A DNA stretch of 64,000 nucleotides from Macquaria australasica (GCA_005408345.1 SEMN01001363.1:1-64000); one strand, 5' to 3'. Positions 51,741 to 62,425 are shown, counted from the stretch's first letter. The notes: generated from the sequence alone by a model not told the origin. Numbers and translations are program-made.

Positions 51741-52530
51741 GGTGGATTGTTTCAGTCATTTACTAAAGGATGTGGAAAAGTTTCTTATTCTAAATTTCAA
51801 AAATTCCCATTTAGAGATATAAGAGGAAAGGTTGGCGTCTTCAGAAACTTCAGTAATAATGTCTTTGACCCCCTGACAGCAGACCTCAGAATGTAACAGG
51901 CTGGCATTAAACTTCCAATAACCCTTATTTCACTTGAAAGCCTTCCGAGGTTTCAAAGTTAAGTTAATAGAGCAGTGGTCGGATAAGGGAGCGGTAGAGA
52001 TCGAACAGTCAGCAACAGATTCTTTTATACAGTCAGATATGAACCAAAAATCAATCCTAGACCTGTTTGAACCGTCTGGCTTAAACCAAGAAAACTGTTT
52101 AAATTAGGATGTAGGAAGCACCAAGGGTCAATCAGACTGTGGCTGCTACAGAAATTCACTAGATGAGGATTATATTGATGGTTATGAACCTTGGTGGGTG
52201 AGCGGTCCAACCATCATTACACACCAGACTGAAGTCACCTCCTTACTCTATATTATTAGTTGGGTATCTGAGTTTCAGATCCTTAATAAGATTATTGATT
52301 TCGGAAAGTAAACTCTTGTTCTGGTTTAAATTACTGTATCCACAAATGTTCCCAAAAATGATAAAGGAGTGTTCAGTTGACAAAACACACAGGATCCAGT
52401 GTCCGTCCATACTTTCTTTGGAAGTAATTATTTTAGGGAAGTTGTTCAATAAAACTGCAGAACCTGTAGAGCGATTGGTCCCATGACAAAATAAAATCTT
52501 ATCACCCCATTGGTTGGTCCAGGTCAATCA

Positions 52531-52715
52531 TGACGTGTCACACCGTTTTTATAGCATCAAAGAACTAATTAAAAACAAACTTATCAGAAAAACGAACCCT
52601 TGAACAAACATCAGCGTGATAAGAACTACCTGAAATGACAGAAACCATCTTTGGGAACATTTTATTTGACGTGTACTTTGAGTTTTCAGTTTTTCAGTTT
52701 GTCCCATCCACTAAC
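52531..52715. other. Spacer between L1 and gene C promoter repeat
   Basis: AT-rich with no exon. It would be the distal promoter of gene C. Confidence 0.4.
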
Positions 52716-52823
52716 ATGGAGGGGGCGGGGTTTATGAGCTGTACTGCAGCCACCAGGGGAGATCCAGAAGTTTTGGTTTCACTTTTGGGGAGCTGTCACG
52801 TGGTCCATCTTTATATACAGTCT
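52716..52823 (+). promoter_or_regulatory. Dispersed teleost repeat acting as the proximal 5' region of gene C
   Basis: The phrase GGAGGGGGCGGGGTTTATGA through CTTTATATACAGTCTATG is a dispersed fish repeat known to me from many loci. It ends exactly at the start codon of gene C. It supplies a GC box (GGGGCGGGG) and a TATATA motif at about 52,811-52,817. The TATA is only about 10 bases from the ATG, so the true start site is unclear. Confidence 0.4.
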
Positions 52824-52905
52824 ATGCAGAGGAAGATGGTGGTCTCCTTCACTGTGTGTCTGGTGGTGTGGAGTCTCCTCAGGGTGCTGACTCCTGCCAG
52901 AGCAG
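52824..52905 (+). CDS. hhla2-like: Gene C exon: signal peptide
   Basis: 27 codons plus one base, donor GCAG|GTGAGT, phase 1, matching V1. It reads MQRKMVVSFTVCLVVWSLL then RVLTPARA: basic start, hydrophobic core and small residues at the likely cleavage site. The next residues from V1 are DAEVSC. A second in-frame ATG lies at 52,836. Confidence 0.78.
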
Positions 52906-55900
52906 GTGAGTGAGGCGTTTACTGTTTATTATGAACCAAAACACCGAGACTGAGTCCTACATGTGAAAACCTACGCAGTAGTAAAGTTGAATGTGATACT
53001 TCCTGTCTGGCCGCTCCCTGTGTGGGCACAAAACGAAAGTAAACCGACACGTTGCTGTAGCTCATACAGGCAGATTTCACGACGCTGTCCTGAACTGAGA
53101 CCCGAACAATTAGGTCATTTCACAGTTTCCATGTGGGTAAGAAATAAATATATATTGATGAGAGCGATTACAAATAGTAAACAGGCTGTGAGGTTGTACA
53201 ACATTTGTTCCTCAAGTGAACGCATTACGCTTCCGTATTATGGAGGACCGTAACTGCCATAATCAAAAATAAATGAATAAATGACTCAAAAAAATGAATA
53301 TGCCATTAAATGCACCAAAAATAATATTAAAAATATGTGTAGGCATTAATTAATTGATAAAATGTGAAATATATTAATATTTTTTTTTAATATTACAAAA
53401 TGTATATGTAAGAAGCAAACAGGGGCATCAGCAAATGAGAGCAGGTGTGGGAAATGAGAGACACGAGGACAGGAACCAGGAAGGACTTCAAAATAACAGG
53501 AAACACAGACAAATAACAACGGGATGTAACAGTACCCCGGCCCCTTAAGGACGGATCCTAAAAGGGACACCAAACAGGAGGGACCCAAGGCACATGGCCT
53601 GGGGACTCGACAGAGGACGGGCAAAAACCCTCAGGCGGATGGGCAGGGCAGAGGCCGAGCAGGAATCTTCAGGCGGTAGGCCCGGAGGCAGGGCAGGGGC
53701 CTGGTCTGGACTGGTGCTGGCAGGACCACTTACTCAGGAGCTGGAACAGGTGACTCGGGAACAGGAACAGAGGTTGGCCGGACCGCCGACTCGGGAACAG
53801 AAACAGAGGTTTGCCCGCCCGCCGACTCGGGAACAGGAACAGGTTGGCCGGACCGCCGACTCGGGAACAGGAACAGGTCAACTGGGTTGGCAACCCGGGA
53901 ATGAGGAGCAGGAGTCAGCTGGGCTGCCAACCCAGAATCAGGAACAGGGGGCTGCTGCAGCACGGCATTCAACAAGGTGCTGGAAACATTCCTCAGACAT
54001 GTTGGTCCATATTGACATGATAGCATCACACAGCTGCAGATTTGTCGGCTTCACATCCATGATGCGAATCTCCCGTTCTCCCGTTTCTAGTTCTTGCTTC
54101 TTTTTAACTTGTTGGAGTGCCTTTGCTTATTACCAGAGTTATAATTTGAAGTTTTATTGAGTTTTATACCAGAATATTCAGCAATAAGCATCTTAAAATC
54201 AGCTGAGCTCAGGTTACTAAGCCTGTTGTTGGACTGTGTTGATTTAATAAGAAAGAAAGAAAAAATAAATGATGTTACGGAGTGCTGTAGACACAAGATT
54301 AACAGCTTCATGTTGTAACTGGATTCTTTCACAACCTGCTGGGAGACATTCACAAACACACCCACAATGAATGCTTTCGTTTTTAGCTTTAAATTCCTAA
54401 GCATGACATTTCCTTGTTACTGAAAAACAAAATGCAACATATAAACCAACAACAACAAAAAAAGGTGTTTTACTTCTGATCTCACTGCCAACCTGACCTG
54501 AGTCCTCCTCATCCCAAAGAACGTTTTGATTTAGCCGACTTTTAAATGTTGTGTTGTTTTCTGCACATTTTCTCATTTCAAAGCTGCAATAATACATATT
54601 TTTACTTCTACAATGGATCAAATGAAAATGTATAATGGGAAAAGGGGTCACTCTTAGTGATAAATACACAGAGAATTCTCACCAGCTCTGCAGCTTGAAG
54701 GAGCATTTTAGCCTCTTTTAGCTCATAGTTTTGGTTTTACAGCACATTTACTCTCTTGCTGCTCTCATCAACCTCCTTTCCAGCAGCAGCAGGCAGCTGT
54801 TTATAGCAAACAGGCTCCGATAAACCCACCGTTCACTATGTCCAGCAACAAACAGCAGACAGACACAGCTGGTGAACATAGCGCAGCATTTAGCAGCTAA
54901 AGAGCCTAAAGAAGAGTGAATATTGGACTCACACTTAATAATTAATACTGTTGCTCTGTCTGCTGGACGTGTAAATGTTTGTAAAATGTTGGCCTAAACA
55001 AAAGAAAATCTTTATTTTTATAGTGTGATTTTGATTTATACGGTCAAAAATATAATCATGGAGGCTCTGAAACCTTAATGGATGTCTCTTCACCTGATGT
55101 TTTACAGATGCTGAGGTGTCATGTGTTTTGATGGAGAGCTGCATCTTACTGCTCAATTTTCCGGCTGGTGATGACATAGTCATCCACTGGAGTCAGGTGA
55201 CAGGAAACACTCCTGTCCACTCCTTCTACAACAACCAAGACCAGCTCACACAACAGGACCAGCGCTTCAGAGGCAGGACATCACTGTTCAAGGACCAGAT
55301 CTCCAGAGGGAACGCCTCGCTCCGGCTGACAGGGCTGCAGGTTCAGGACGAGGGCAGATACAAGTGCTACACCAACGCCATCATTGAAAGCAGGGTGTCA
55401 TTTATTGATCTAAATGTGGAAGGTAAGAAATTCAAAGTTAATACAGGAAACAAACAGTTACAACAAATGCTGTTTGCTTCTGTTTTATGTATATTTGCTG
55501 TAATTTCTAAGCTGTAAAACATCATCAACAATCATACCTTACCCACAATGCAACTCAGTGGCTAACAGCTCAGTCATAGATTCAGGTGTGTTATGGTAGC
55601 TAGCAGCTAATGTAGCCTGCTGCAGAGGTCTGGGCAGCTCACTTCTTTCTAACTCCACACCAACAGATTGTTTTCATCTTCAAACTTGTAGTCTTCAGCC
55701 CCGACCGACGCTGACTCGAGTGACATCACTTGAGGACGTTTATCAGACTTCACACAGCTCCCTCTGGAGACACTCAAGGCTTTAAACTACTTGTTTCACT
55801 CCCCAACACCTGGAAACACACCTTGATGTGTAAAGTTCCCCTTTGATTCAGCTCTGAAAGCAGCCAGTAAACAGCAGAATGAGGCTGATTTCTGATAAAA

Positions 55901-58900
55901 CAGGAACGCAGGAGTGAAACTAAACTCCAAACCACAGAGATTCAGTTACAAGATACAAAAGAGCCGAACACAGTGAGACTTTAAAAGACAGTGCTTTCTC
56001 TCCAGTCGCCAGTTCGGCCGTACATGTGTTGATCCAATCTGTTGACACGTGGCTCGGTTTAGAGGAAGGAAACATCTCACTGCCTGCTGCTAAGCAGAGC
56101 CACAACAGCACCTGGATGCAGTTATCCCCTGCTGTACAGCTTCAGCTGTAAACACGTGTGCTCATGGCTTGGTCCAGCCCAGCGTGATTAAAGCAGGACA
56201 CCAGCATTAGTTCTGAATACTGCTCCAAGGTGCTATTAGGATAAGTGTGTCTTAAGTGTGTTTTGTGTCGGCATTTTCCATCTTGCCAACTTACTCAGTA
56301 ACGTATGAACACTCACTTAAGTTCATAAGACTGCAACAGTGTGACAGACCCTTAAACTTTTCTTCTAAAGTTCAGTGAACTTGAGTTTTACAAAAACTAC
56401 TGAGCAGAGAAAACTGGTGAAAATGTTCATTTTCTCCTTTAGTTTTGTCGCTGACTGTTGAGCTCTTTCAGCTGATCACATGTTCACTCCCAGGAACAGA
56501 AGACTGATGTTCATGCAAGGCTGTGAGAATAAGGTCATCTAGTAGATAAGAACACCTGCACAGAAAAAACTAGTCTCACAGTTTTGAGAGAAACTTACTG
56601 TGCTGAATGAAAACAACAGAAAATAATCAGAGGCTCTCTGTGGTGAAGCTCTTTGATTGCTGAGTGATGATGAAGATTCAGAGGTTTAAAGAGAAAGTTA
56701 ATTCTCTACTACTCTGGTACTTTGTCCCCATTTGTCCATCACACCAGTTATTATAAACACTTTTTGCTTCTCTACAAATTGGACATTTATGGGGAAAAAA
56801 AGCTAAGAAGACATAATAAAAGTTATATTTCTGCAACATGCATGAGCAGTGATAGCTGCCACCTACAGAAACTCCCTTTTTGAGCCCAGCAGCAAACACA
56901 CAGGGTGTTTTCTTTAATTACTTTATATAAAGCAGGGAAACTCAATCCTAAAACCTAATAATAAAAAGTAATAACAAATATGATTATGATATCATTTGAT
57001 TCATCCTCTGAGGGTAAAGTTCAGAGGCTGAACTGCAGCTGCTGTATCACCACCTTCATTCAGTTATAAATGTCTGCTTTCAAACTGCAACTCATTCCCT
57101 CAACATTGTGTGCTCACGTTATTTATTCTGTTTGGTAATTAACATATATCAACATATGGGAACATGAGCCTTCATGAATGGAAGGAACCATTAATGTTGA
57201 GAGAACGACAAGTGACTGACAGGTGATACCATCACAGGTGCACTGCTTAAAAACCCAGCAGGGAGCGCTGAAGAAGTCATCATCAGGTCTCTCACATCAT
57301 CACCACCAAACATCACCAAACATGTTCCTATAAAGTGAATCCTCTGTTTTTGCAGCTCTGGTCCGTAAAGTCAACATTCAGCAGGTGGAGAACAGGATCA
57401 CCTGCAGCTCAGAGGGGATCTACCCTCAGCCTGAGCTCACCTGGTCCACCAGCCCTCCATCCACCGTGACCCTCCAGGACAAACCCACAGTCCAGCAGAC
57501 TGAGCAGCAGCTCTACAGCATCAGTAGTTCTCTGATTCTTTCAGACAGTGTTACTGATCTGGTCTACAGCTGCACCGTCAGCACTCGCAGAAACTGGAGG
57601 AGGAGTTGGTTTAAACAAAGTGAGTGTTTCTAAGAAGACCTGCAGTCACTGTGGAACGCTAAAAGAAACACCAGATATTTTATTACTTTTTTCATTTTTG
57701 TGTTTTATCATTTCAGCTTCTATCAGTGATTCAGACACTGAAACAACAATCCCCTGCTCTTCCTCAAACACTTCCCTAATGGGTCTCATCTGGAGGTTCA
57801 ACCACGAACAGATCATCCTGAACCAGACCGGGGCCGACGTCCCCTACACAGTCTCAGAGGAGTGGAGGCAGCGGGTGAAGGGTGTGTCTGAGTCAGGCAG
57901 CCTCACACTACAGGACTTATCTTCAGATCAGGAGGGAATATACACCTGTGAACGCAGTGATGCTGAGGAGACACACACCTTTCTGAGGATAGAGAAAAGT
58001 CAAGGTGAGAACTAGAAACTTTCAGTCTATCTGAACAAGAAATGTTCTTATCTGTAATATCTGGTTTAATACTTTGGCATGTTTACACACCAAAGTATTT
58101 ACACTTACAGACAGTTCAGACACTGTCTGTAATCAACATGACTCACTGTATCCAGACAGCTCAGTTACTCACTGTGTGGAGGTGTCATGGAATCAGAAAC
58201 CATCAGTCCCAGACAGGGTTCACACTCTCAGAAGATTCAAAACCACTTTGTTCCACCTGCACAACCTGCAACAACCAAAACATAAGAAAACACCAGAACA
58301 ATGAACACCTATGAGTTTGCAGGTTGACTGACTGTAGGTGGCGCTCTTGTTTTCTTGGGTGACTGTCACTTCTTATGCTAAAATGTTGGTTAGAGCAACA
58401 AATGGAAAAGGTTTCATGAAATGTATATAAACAGAATCAATGTTATATTCATATATTTTGTGATAGAGTCTTACTCAAATTTGAATATGCAGCAATACGC
58501 CGATTGTAAAGGTGAAGGTTCACATTACACCTTGATTCTACAGTAGTTGTCATTGCACCTGTGGAAGTTGTGAAAGCTTAATTAACCAAATCTTTTTCCT
58601 TTTCAGCCTCTACTATTGCTGCAGTCATTGTTGGAGTGGTTGTAGCCATTATGGTTGTATTAGCCTTGGTGGCATATAAATATAAAACAGTCATTTGTAA
58701 AATGTTTAAAAAGGTAAATACTAATAATAATAATAATTCTGCTTCCACTTATTAATTTATTTTGTATGTGTTGTTTGTACTAATGATAATGTCTTTTGCA
58801 CTCAGACAGAAACAAGTAATAAAAATGAAATCGAACTATCAGAAGTTGAAAAGTAAGTATGCTGTATATTCTGTATTGGAAATAACAATAGCCCAATTTT

Positions 58901-59789
58901 TGCAGTGCATCACATGCTGCTATCCATTGAATTAATAAATAATGAATCAATTAACCTTTCTCCTCATGTGAAAGTTGAAGTCTAACTAATTAACTGCTGT
59001 CTCAGTTAAAAAGATGCCCTACATCAGCAGACACAGTTGAGATAAAGTTTGTAAAAGAGGTTATTTCCTGGAGGAGACGTCTGTTTCTCCATTCAGGTGT
59101 CAGGCAGTTGGTCTAGAAGCAAAGCAAAACCTAATGCAAGATATGAAAACATTAAAGAGCCTCAATTAAATGAGGATAAAACAAAAAAATATTCCAACCA
59201 AAAACAAATGTCCTCATCTTTGCTGTGATAGATGTTTGGAGTTTCCATTTTCTAAACTTCTACATTCTGAACAGATTATTAAACACTGAATGATTTCAAG
59301 CAGGAACATTGTCTTCTAACGTTACATCATTTATTCTTTATTCAGATTGTTGTCCAACCCCTCCGATCTGACAGAGCTGGACCTGAGTAACAAGAAGCTG
59401 CAGGATTCAGGAGTGAAGCAGCTGTGTGGTTTTCTGGAGAGTCCAGACTGTAGACTGGAGACTCTGAAGTCAGTTCACTGACTCTCTGTTACTATTGTAG
59501 ATCTGATATGTTTAATTAACAATTGAACCTAATTTATGTTCCTACATAACTTATATCCATAAAGTTGTAAATGTCCTTTTGTTCATATTTTCATGTTTCT
59601 TGAACTAAATTTAGTCTGCAGTCACAAAAGACTTGTGTTTCTTAAAGAAACTGTAGAAAATGTCCACTGTTAGTTGTTAAAGTCAATTAATGTTTATAGT
59701 TTTTGGTAAATGGTCACATCTGGATACAGAAGATCCTCTGAACTCAGATTAAATAAATAATGTCTGATCATTTATATTGATCCTTCAGA

Positions 59790-59848
<59 letters not shown>

Positions 59849-60335
59849 TCAAAGCATATTTCCAAATGCAGCTGTTTAAAGGATCAATACAGTATTGATC
59901 CTCTAATTCCAGACTTGACTGAGATCAGCAGCATGTTATTGATCTGTGTTGACATGAATAGGTGTTTGAATGTTGTGGTGACATTTGGATGATGTCACAT
60001 TATGATGATCCACAATAACACAATGACAAAGTCTCTCTACTCATTTTAGGGAAAAGCTCATTGATTAGGACATAGTAATGTTGAGCTACACATTTAAAAC
60101 CTGAACACATCTGATTGGATTATAAATGGATTTTTATCTCCATCATTTATTCTTTATTCAGATTGAGGGGCTGCAGGTTGTCAGAGATCAGCTGTGCTTC
60201 TCTGGTCTCAGCTCTGAAGTCCAACCCCTCCCATCTGAGATATCTGGACCTGAGTGACAACAAGCTGCAGGATTCAAACGTGAATCTGCTGTCTGGTTTT
60301 CTGCAGAGTCCAGACTGTAGACTGGAGACTCTGAG
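52824..60335 (+). CDS. hhla2-like: Receptor gene C: HHLA2-like V-C-V-TM protein with two LRR exons (multi-exon, 3' end outside/interrupted)
   Basis: Exons: leader 52824-52905, V1 55108-55422, C 57356-57619, V2 57717-58004, TM 58607-58713, cytoplasmic 58806-58852, LRR1 59346-59468, LRR2 60162-60335. The joined frame is open for 466 codons. Residues: signal peptide 1-27, V1 28-132, C 133-220, V2 221-316, TM 317-352, juxtamembrane 353-367, LRR1 368-408, LRR2 409-466. This is the only copy with a leader in the window. It should be a type I surface protein with B7-like ectodomains (ligand or receptor for lymphocyte co-signalling by family resemblance) and cytoplasmic LRRs of NLR type. A gypsy element begins 309 bp after LRR2, so the terminal exon must lie beyond 64,000 or be lost. 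Confidence 0.68.
52906..55107 (+). other. Gene C intron 1
   Basis: Holds repeats rather than exons: GC-rich dispersed-repeat sequence at 53,400-53,990 with a minisatellite (53,752-53,885), another dispersed repeat fragment at about 53,990-54,095 (ATGATGCGAATCTCCCGTTC), and from about 54,120 the duplicated 5' flank shared with A and B. Confidence 0.55.
53752..53885 (+). repeat. 34-36 bp minisatellite, about four copies
   Basis: Units start GACTCGGGAACAGGAACAG and end GGCCGGACCGCC. Open frames across it are repeat artefacts. Confidence 0.8.
55108..55422 (+). CDS. hhla2-like: Gene C exon: V1
   Basis: 105 codons, two fewer than A and B, phase 1 both ends. It reads EVSCVLMESCILLLNF, then DDIVIHW, and ends GRYKCYTNAIIES, VSFIDLNVEG. 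Changes against B cluster between the first Cys and VIHW, in FYNNQDQLTQQ, and after YKC, the CDR1-, CDR2- and CDR3-like loops. The framework between them is unchanged. Confidence 0.8.
55423..57355 (+). other. Gene C intron V1 to C
   Basis: Near-identical to the gene B intron except for a deletion of about 190 bp near 55,525 and an insertion of about 100 bp near 56,950-57,050. No exon. Confidence 0.6.
57356..57619 (+). CDS. hhla2-like: Gene C exon: C-type Ig domain
   Basis: 88 codons, essentially identical to the gene B exon (GIYPQPELTW; LVYSCTVS; RRSWFKQ). Phase 1 both ends. Confidence 0.85.
57717..58004 (+). CDS. hhla2-like: Gene C exon: V2
   Basis: 96 codons, differing from gene B at about one residue (HTFLR for HIFLR). 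Canonical Cys-Trp spacing and NQT sequon. Confidence 0.82.
58005..58606 (+). other. Gene C intron V2 to TM
   Basis: Contains the same possible alternative terminal frame as A and B, but one inserted base near 58,271 changes its last residues and stop. Otherwise nothing recognised. Confidence 0.5.
58607..58713 (+). CDS. hhla2-like: Gene C exon: transmembrane segment
   Basis: 107 bp, ASTIAAVIVGVVVAIMVV then a YKYKTVICKMFKK basic end; phase 1 in, phase 0 out. Confidence 0.85.
58806..58852 (+). CDS. hhla2-like: Gene C exon: cytoplasmic exon, extended
   Basis: 47 bp (TETSNKNEIELSEVE plus two bases), longer at its 5' end than in A and B because the acceptor lies 21 bp earlier relative to the shared ELSEVE part. 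It still ends in phase 2. Confidence 0.65.
59346..59468 (+). CDS. Gene C exon: LRR1, short form
   Basis: 123 bp, phase 2 both ends, with the same 51-bp in-frame deletion as LRR1 of gene A. LLSNPSDLTELDLSNKKLQD, ending LETLK; donor CTGAA|GTCAGT. Confidence 0.65.
59469..60161 (+). other. Gene C intron with long CA microsatellite
   Basis: CA dinucleotide tract at 59,792-59,846. The rest matches gene A 4,598-5,009 and 6,033-6,114. Confidence 0.65.
60162..60335 (+). CDS. Gene C exon: LRR2
   Basis: 174 bp, intact, phase 2 both ends: LRGCRLSEISCASLVSALKS, LRYLDLSDNKLQDSNVNLLS, SPDCRLETLR. It is the intact counterpart of the broken LRR2 of gene A. Donor CTGAG|GTCAGT. Confidence 0.68.
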
Positions 60336-60643
60336 GTCAGTTCACTGACTCTCTGTTACTATTGTAGATCTGATATGTTTAATTAACAATTGAACCTAAT
60401 TTATGTTCCTACATAACTTACATCCATAAAGTTGTAAATGTCCTTTTGTTCATATTTTCATGTTTCTTGAACTAAATTTAGTCTGCAGTCACAAAAGACT
60501 TGTATTTCTTAAAGAAACTGTAGAAAATGTCCACTGTTAGTTGTTAAAGTAAATTAATGTTTATAGTTTTTGGTAAATGGTCACATCTGTATACTTATTT
60601 ATTTATTTACTGTATTTATTGTCATATGTACAGTAAGGAAACA
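60336..60643 (+). other. Gene C intron up to the gypsy insertion
   Basis: Repeats the intron sequence that follows LRR1 (59,471-59,710), showing that LRR1 and LRR2 with their introns arose by duplication. It ends at AAACA|TGTGTGG where the LTR begins. Confidence 0.6.
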
Positions 60644-60998
60644 TGTGTGGTGGTGGGGCGTGGTTGGAGCGTGGCTGCAGAGAGGGAGAAGTGGGGGAGT
60701 GGCTCAGGAGCTCGGGGCGGGTCGCCCGGGGAGGCACAGGTGCAGCGCATCAGGGGTTGATGAGTGTTCTTATTAGCAGTAGCAGCCCTGAGGACGGGGG
60801 TCGGTTGGACCGGATGGACGACACGACACGACACGCCGGACAGAGGGCCACAGCCGTGGGAGTGCGCGGGTGCAGCGAGAGAGAGCCCGGGGGGGCAGAC
60901 AAGCGTTATTAAAGAAACCTACGGGTTATACACGAGAACAGTGTGTGTGTGTGTCTCTGTTGGCGGGCCCAGGGGAGGGTAGCAGTGGGTACTCTACA
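60644..60998 (+). mobile_element. 5' LTR of Gmr1-like Ty3/gypsy element
   Basis: 355 bp starting TGTGTGG and ending CTCTACA, followed after one base by a primer-binding site. ATTAAA at 60,908-60,913 may serve as polyadenylation signal. GC-rich U3 with no clear TATA. Confidence 0.75.
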
Positions 60999-60999
60999 T

Positions 61000-61017
61000 T
61001 GGCGCCCAACGTGGGGC
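61000..61017 (+). other. Primer-binding site, tRNA-Lys type
   Basis: TGGCGCCCAACGTGGGGC is the known complement of the 3' end of tRNA-Lys(1,2), placed one base after the LTR, where minus-strand DNA synthesis starts. Confidence 0.85.
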
Positions 61018-61033
61018 CTAAGCCAACAGAGAA

Positions 61034-62425
61034 ATGTCAGAGCCTGCGGCCGTACAGCCTGTAGCGGCCCTGGCCCAAATGCTCGGGGAGCTAGCCGTCA
61101 TGCACCAGGAGCAGACGGCGGTAAATCGCCGGCAGCTGGAGGCACTCCAGTCCCAGTCTGAGCGGCACACCCAGGTCCTGGAACGGTTGGTGGCGAACAT
61201 TGGGGGGCCCACCACCACCGCGCCGCTCTCCGGCATCTCACTGCCGCGAATGACAGCCACGGACGACCCACGCTCCTTCCTGGAAGCATTCGAGGTAACG
61301 GCGAAGGCATGCGACTGGCCGGCGGCGGAGTGGGCTGTGCGTCTGCTCCCGCTACTATCAGGAGAAGCCCAAACAGCGGCGCTCAGCCTGCCGGCGTCCT
61401 CGAGGGGGAGTTACGCCGACGTTCAGCGCGCCGTCCTGGACCGGATGGGCTGCTCCCCCGAGGACTACCGCCGCCGGTTCCGCGAGGCTTGCTTGGGACC
61501 CGAAGAGAGACCGTTCGCCTTCGCGCAGCAGCTTCGTGATGCGGCAGTGAGGTGGTTGGAACCAGGAGACTCAACCGGGGAGCGGCGAATGCTCGACCGG
61601 GTGGTGGTGGAGCAATTTGTGGAGGCGCTCCCCGCCAGGACCGCGGCGTGGGTGAAATGCCACCGACCAAAGGACCTGGAGACTGCCGTCACCCTGGCGG
61701 AAGACCATCTGGCCGTACACCCGCGGAGTCAGCCAGCAGAGGCCCGGGCTGTGACAGCGCCCCGGCCTGTCCCGGCGCCGAGGAGGAGATTCGGCGGGGC
61801 CGCCGCAGCGGCCACACCACACTCGGTCCTTCCTCCACCTCCCCCTCCTCGTCCGTTGACTGGGGAGGCTGTCGACGCCCGCCCTGACTCCACCCCACCG
61901 AGAGCCCCTCAAACGGCAGGGCAGGAGTGCTGGAGGTGCGGGCGGCCCGGACACTTCCGCAGAGAGTGTCCACTGATGGAGGTTGGCCAAGTGGTCCGGG
62001 TCGCCGGCCCTCCGGTCCCCTCCCCCGGTCCAGGGGGGACATACAGCGTTCCGGTAAGGATCCAGGGGGGTGTACACCGGGCTATGGTGGATTCGGGCTG
62101 TCAACAGTCCCTAATTCACCAGAACCTGGTTCGACCAGGGGCATTACTAGAGGCATCATGGGTGAAGATTAGGTGCGTGCATGGGGATATTCACGACTAC
62201 CCAGTGGTGCCAGTGCAAATTAAATATGGTGGTAAAATGCATAGGATACAGGCCGCGGTTAGCTCCCGTCTGACGCACCCTATGGTATTAGGCACAGATT
62301 GGCCGGGGTTTGATAGGTTAATAGGGGTGCGTACACGGCAGGCAGGGAGATGTGGTATCTGCGCTGTGCTCAGTGGTGACGCGAGGTCATCCGACGCTGG
62401 AGGCTCCGCAGGTCCCTGTGTTTAA
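61034..62425 (+). CDS. gag-protease of the gypsy element
   Basis: 463 codons. The N-terminus is coiled-coil-like (MHQEQTAVNRRQLEALQSQS). The middle is a gag/SCAN-like capsid region (YRRRFREACLGPEERPFAF; QLRDAAVRWLEP; LDRVVVEQFVEALP; AAWVKCHRPKDLETAV). A Pro-rich linker leads to a CCHC zinc knuckle CWRCGRPGHFRREC at about residues 296-309. The aspartic protease follows with the active-site triad in MVDSGCQQSLI. SCAN domains of vertebrate zinc-finger proteins derive from this gypsy group. The frame is intact until the switch to the integrase frame near 62,352-62,425. Confidence 0.85.
   Translation: MSEPAAVQPVAALAQMLGELAVMHQEQTAVNRRQLEALQSQSERHTQVLERLVANIGGPTTTAPLSGISLPRMTATDDPRSFLEAFEVTAKACDWPAAEWAVRLLPLLSGEAQTAALSLPASSRGSYADVQRAVLDRMGCSPEDYRRRFREACLGPEERPFAFAQQLRDAAVRWLEPGDSTGERRMLDRVVVEQFVEALPARTAAWVKCHRPKDLETAVTLAEDHLAVHPRSQPAEARAVTAPRPVPAPRRRFGGAAAAATPHSVLPPPPPPRPLTGEAVDARPDSTPPRAPQTAGQECWRCGRPGHFRRECPLMEVGQVVRVAGPPVPSPGPGGTYSVPVRIQGGVHRAMVDSGCQQSLIHQNLVRPGALLEASWVKIRCVHGDIHDYPVVPVQIKYGGKMHRIQAAVSSRLTHPMVLGTDWPGFDRLIGVRTRQAGRCGICAVLSGDARSSDAGGSAGPCV

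Larger units (their letters stand above)
48700..52530 (-). mobile_element. L1-clade LINE, degenerate, with nested insertions
   Basis: Minus-strand pieces in order: endonuclease start (52,527-52,243, ILFCHGTNRSTGSAVLLN, GDKIL) and a later SDHCSINL motif near 51,980; ORF2 linker (51,288-51,004, SKAKWIEEGERNSYF); RT start (50,908-50,639, LTPDRSPGPDGLTANLY and LPQTMRQGIIV); connection region (49,697-49,404, LNFDYIWKRKPHYLKK, EDGGLQAFD); C-terminal region (48,950-48,700, FKVFNDIYP). Frames are broken throughout. It is interrupted by an L2 tail (about 50,181-50,520) and a solo LTR (51,312-51,740). Confidence 0.75.

Noticed and set aside
61098..62104. Long GC-rich frames on the minus strand of the gypsy gag
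   Set aside because: Shadows of the gag frame in GC-rich DNA; gag has the zinc knuckle and protease motif.
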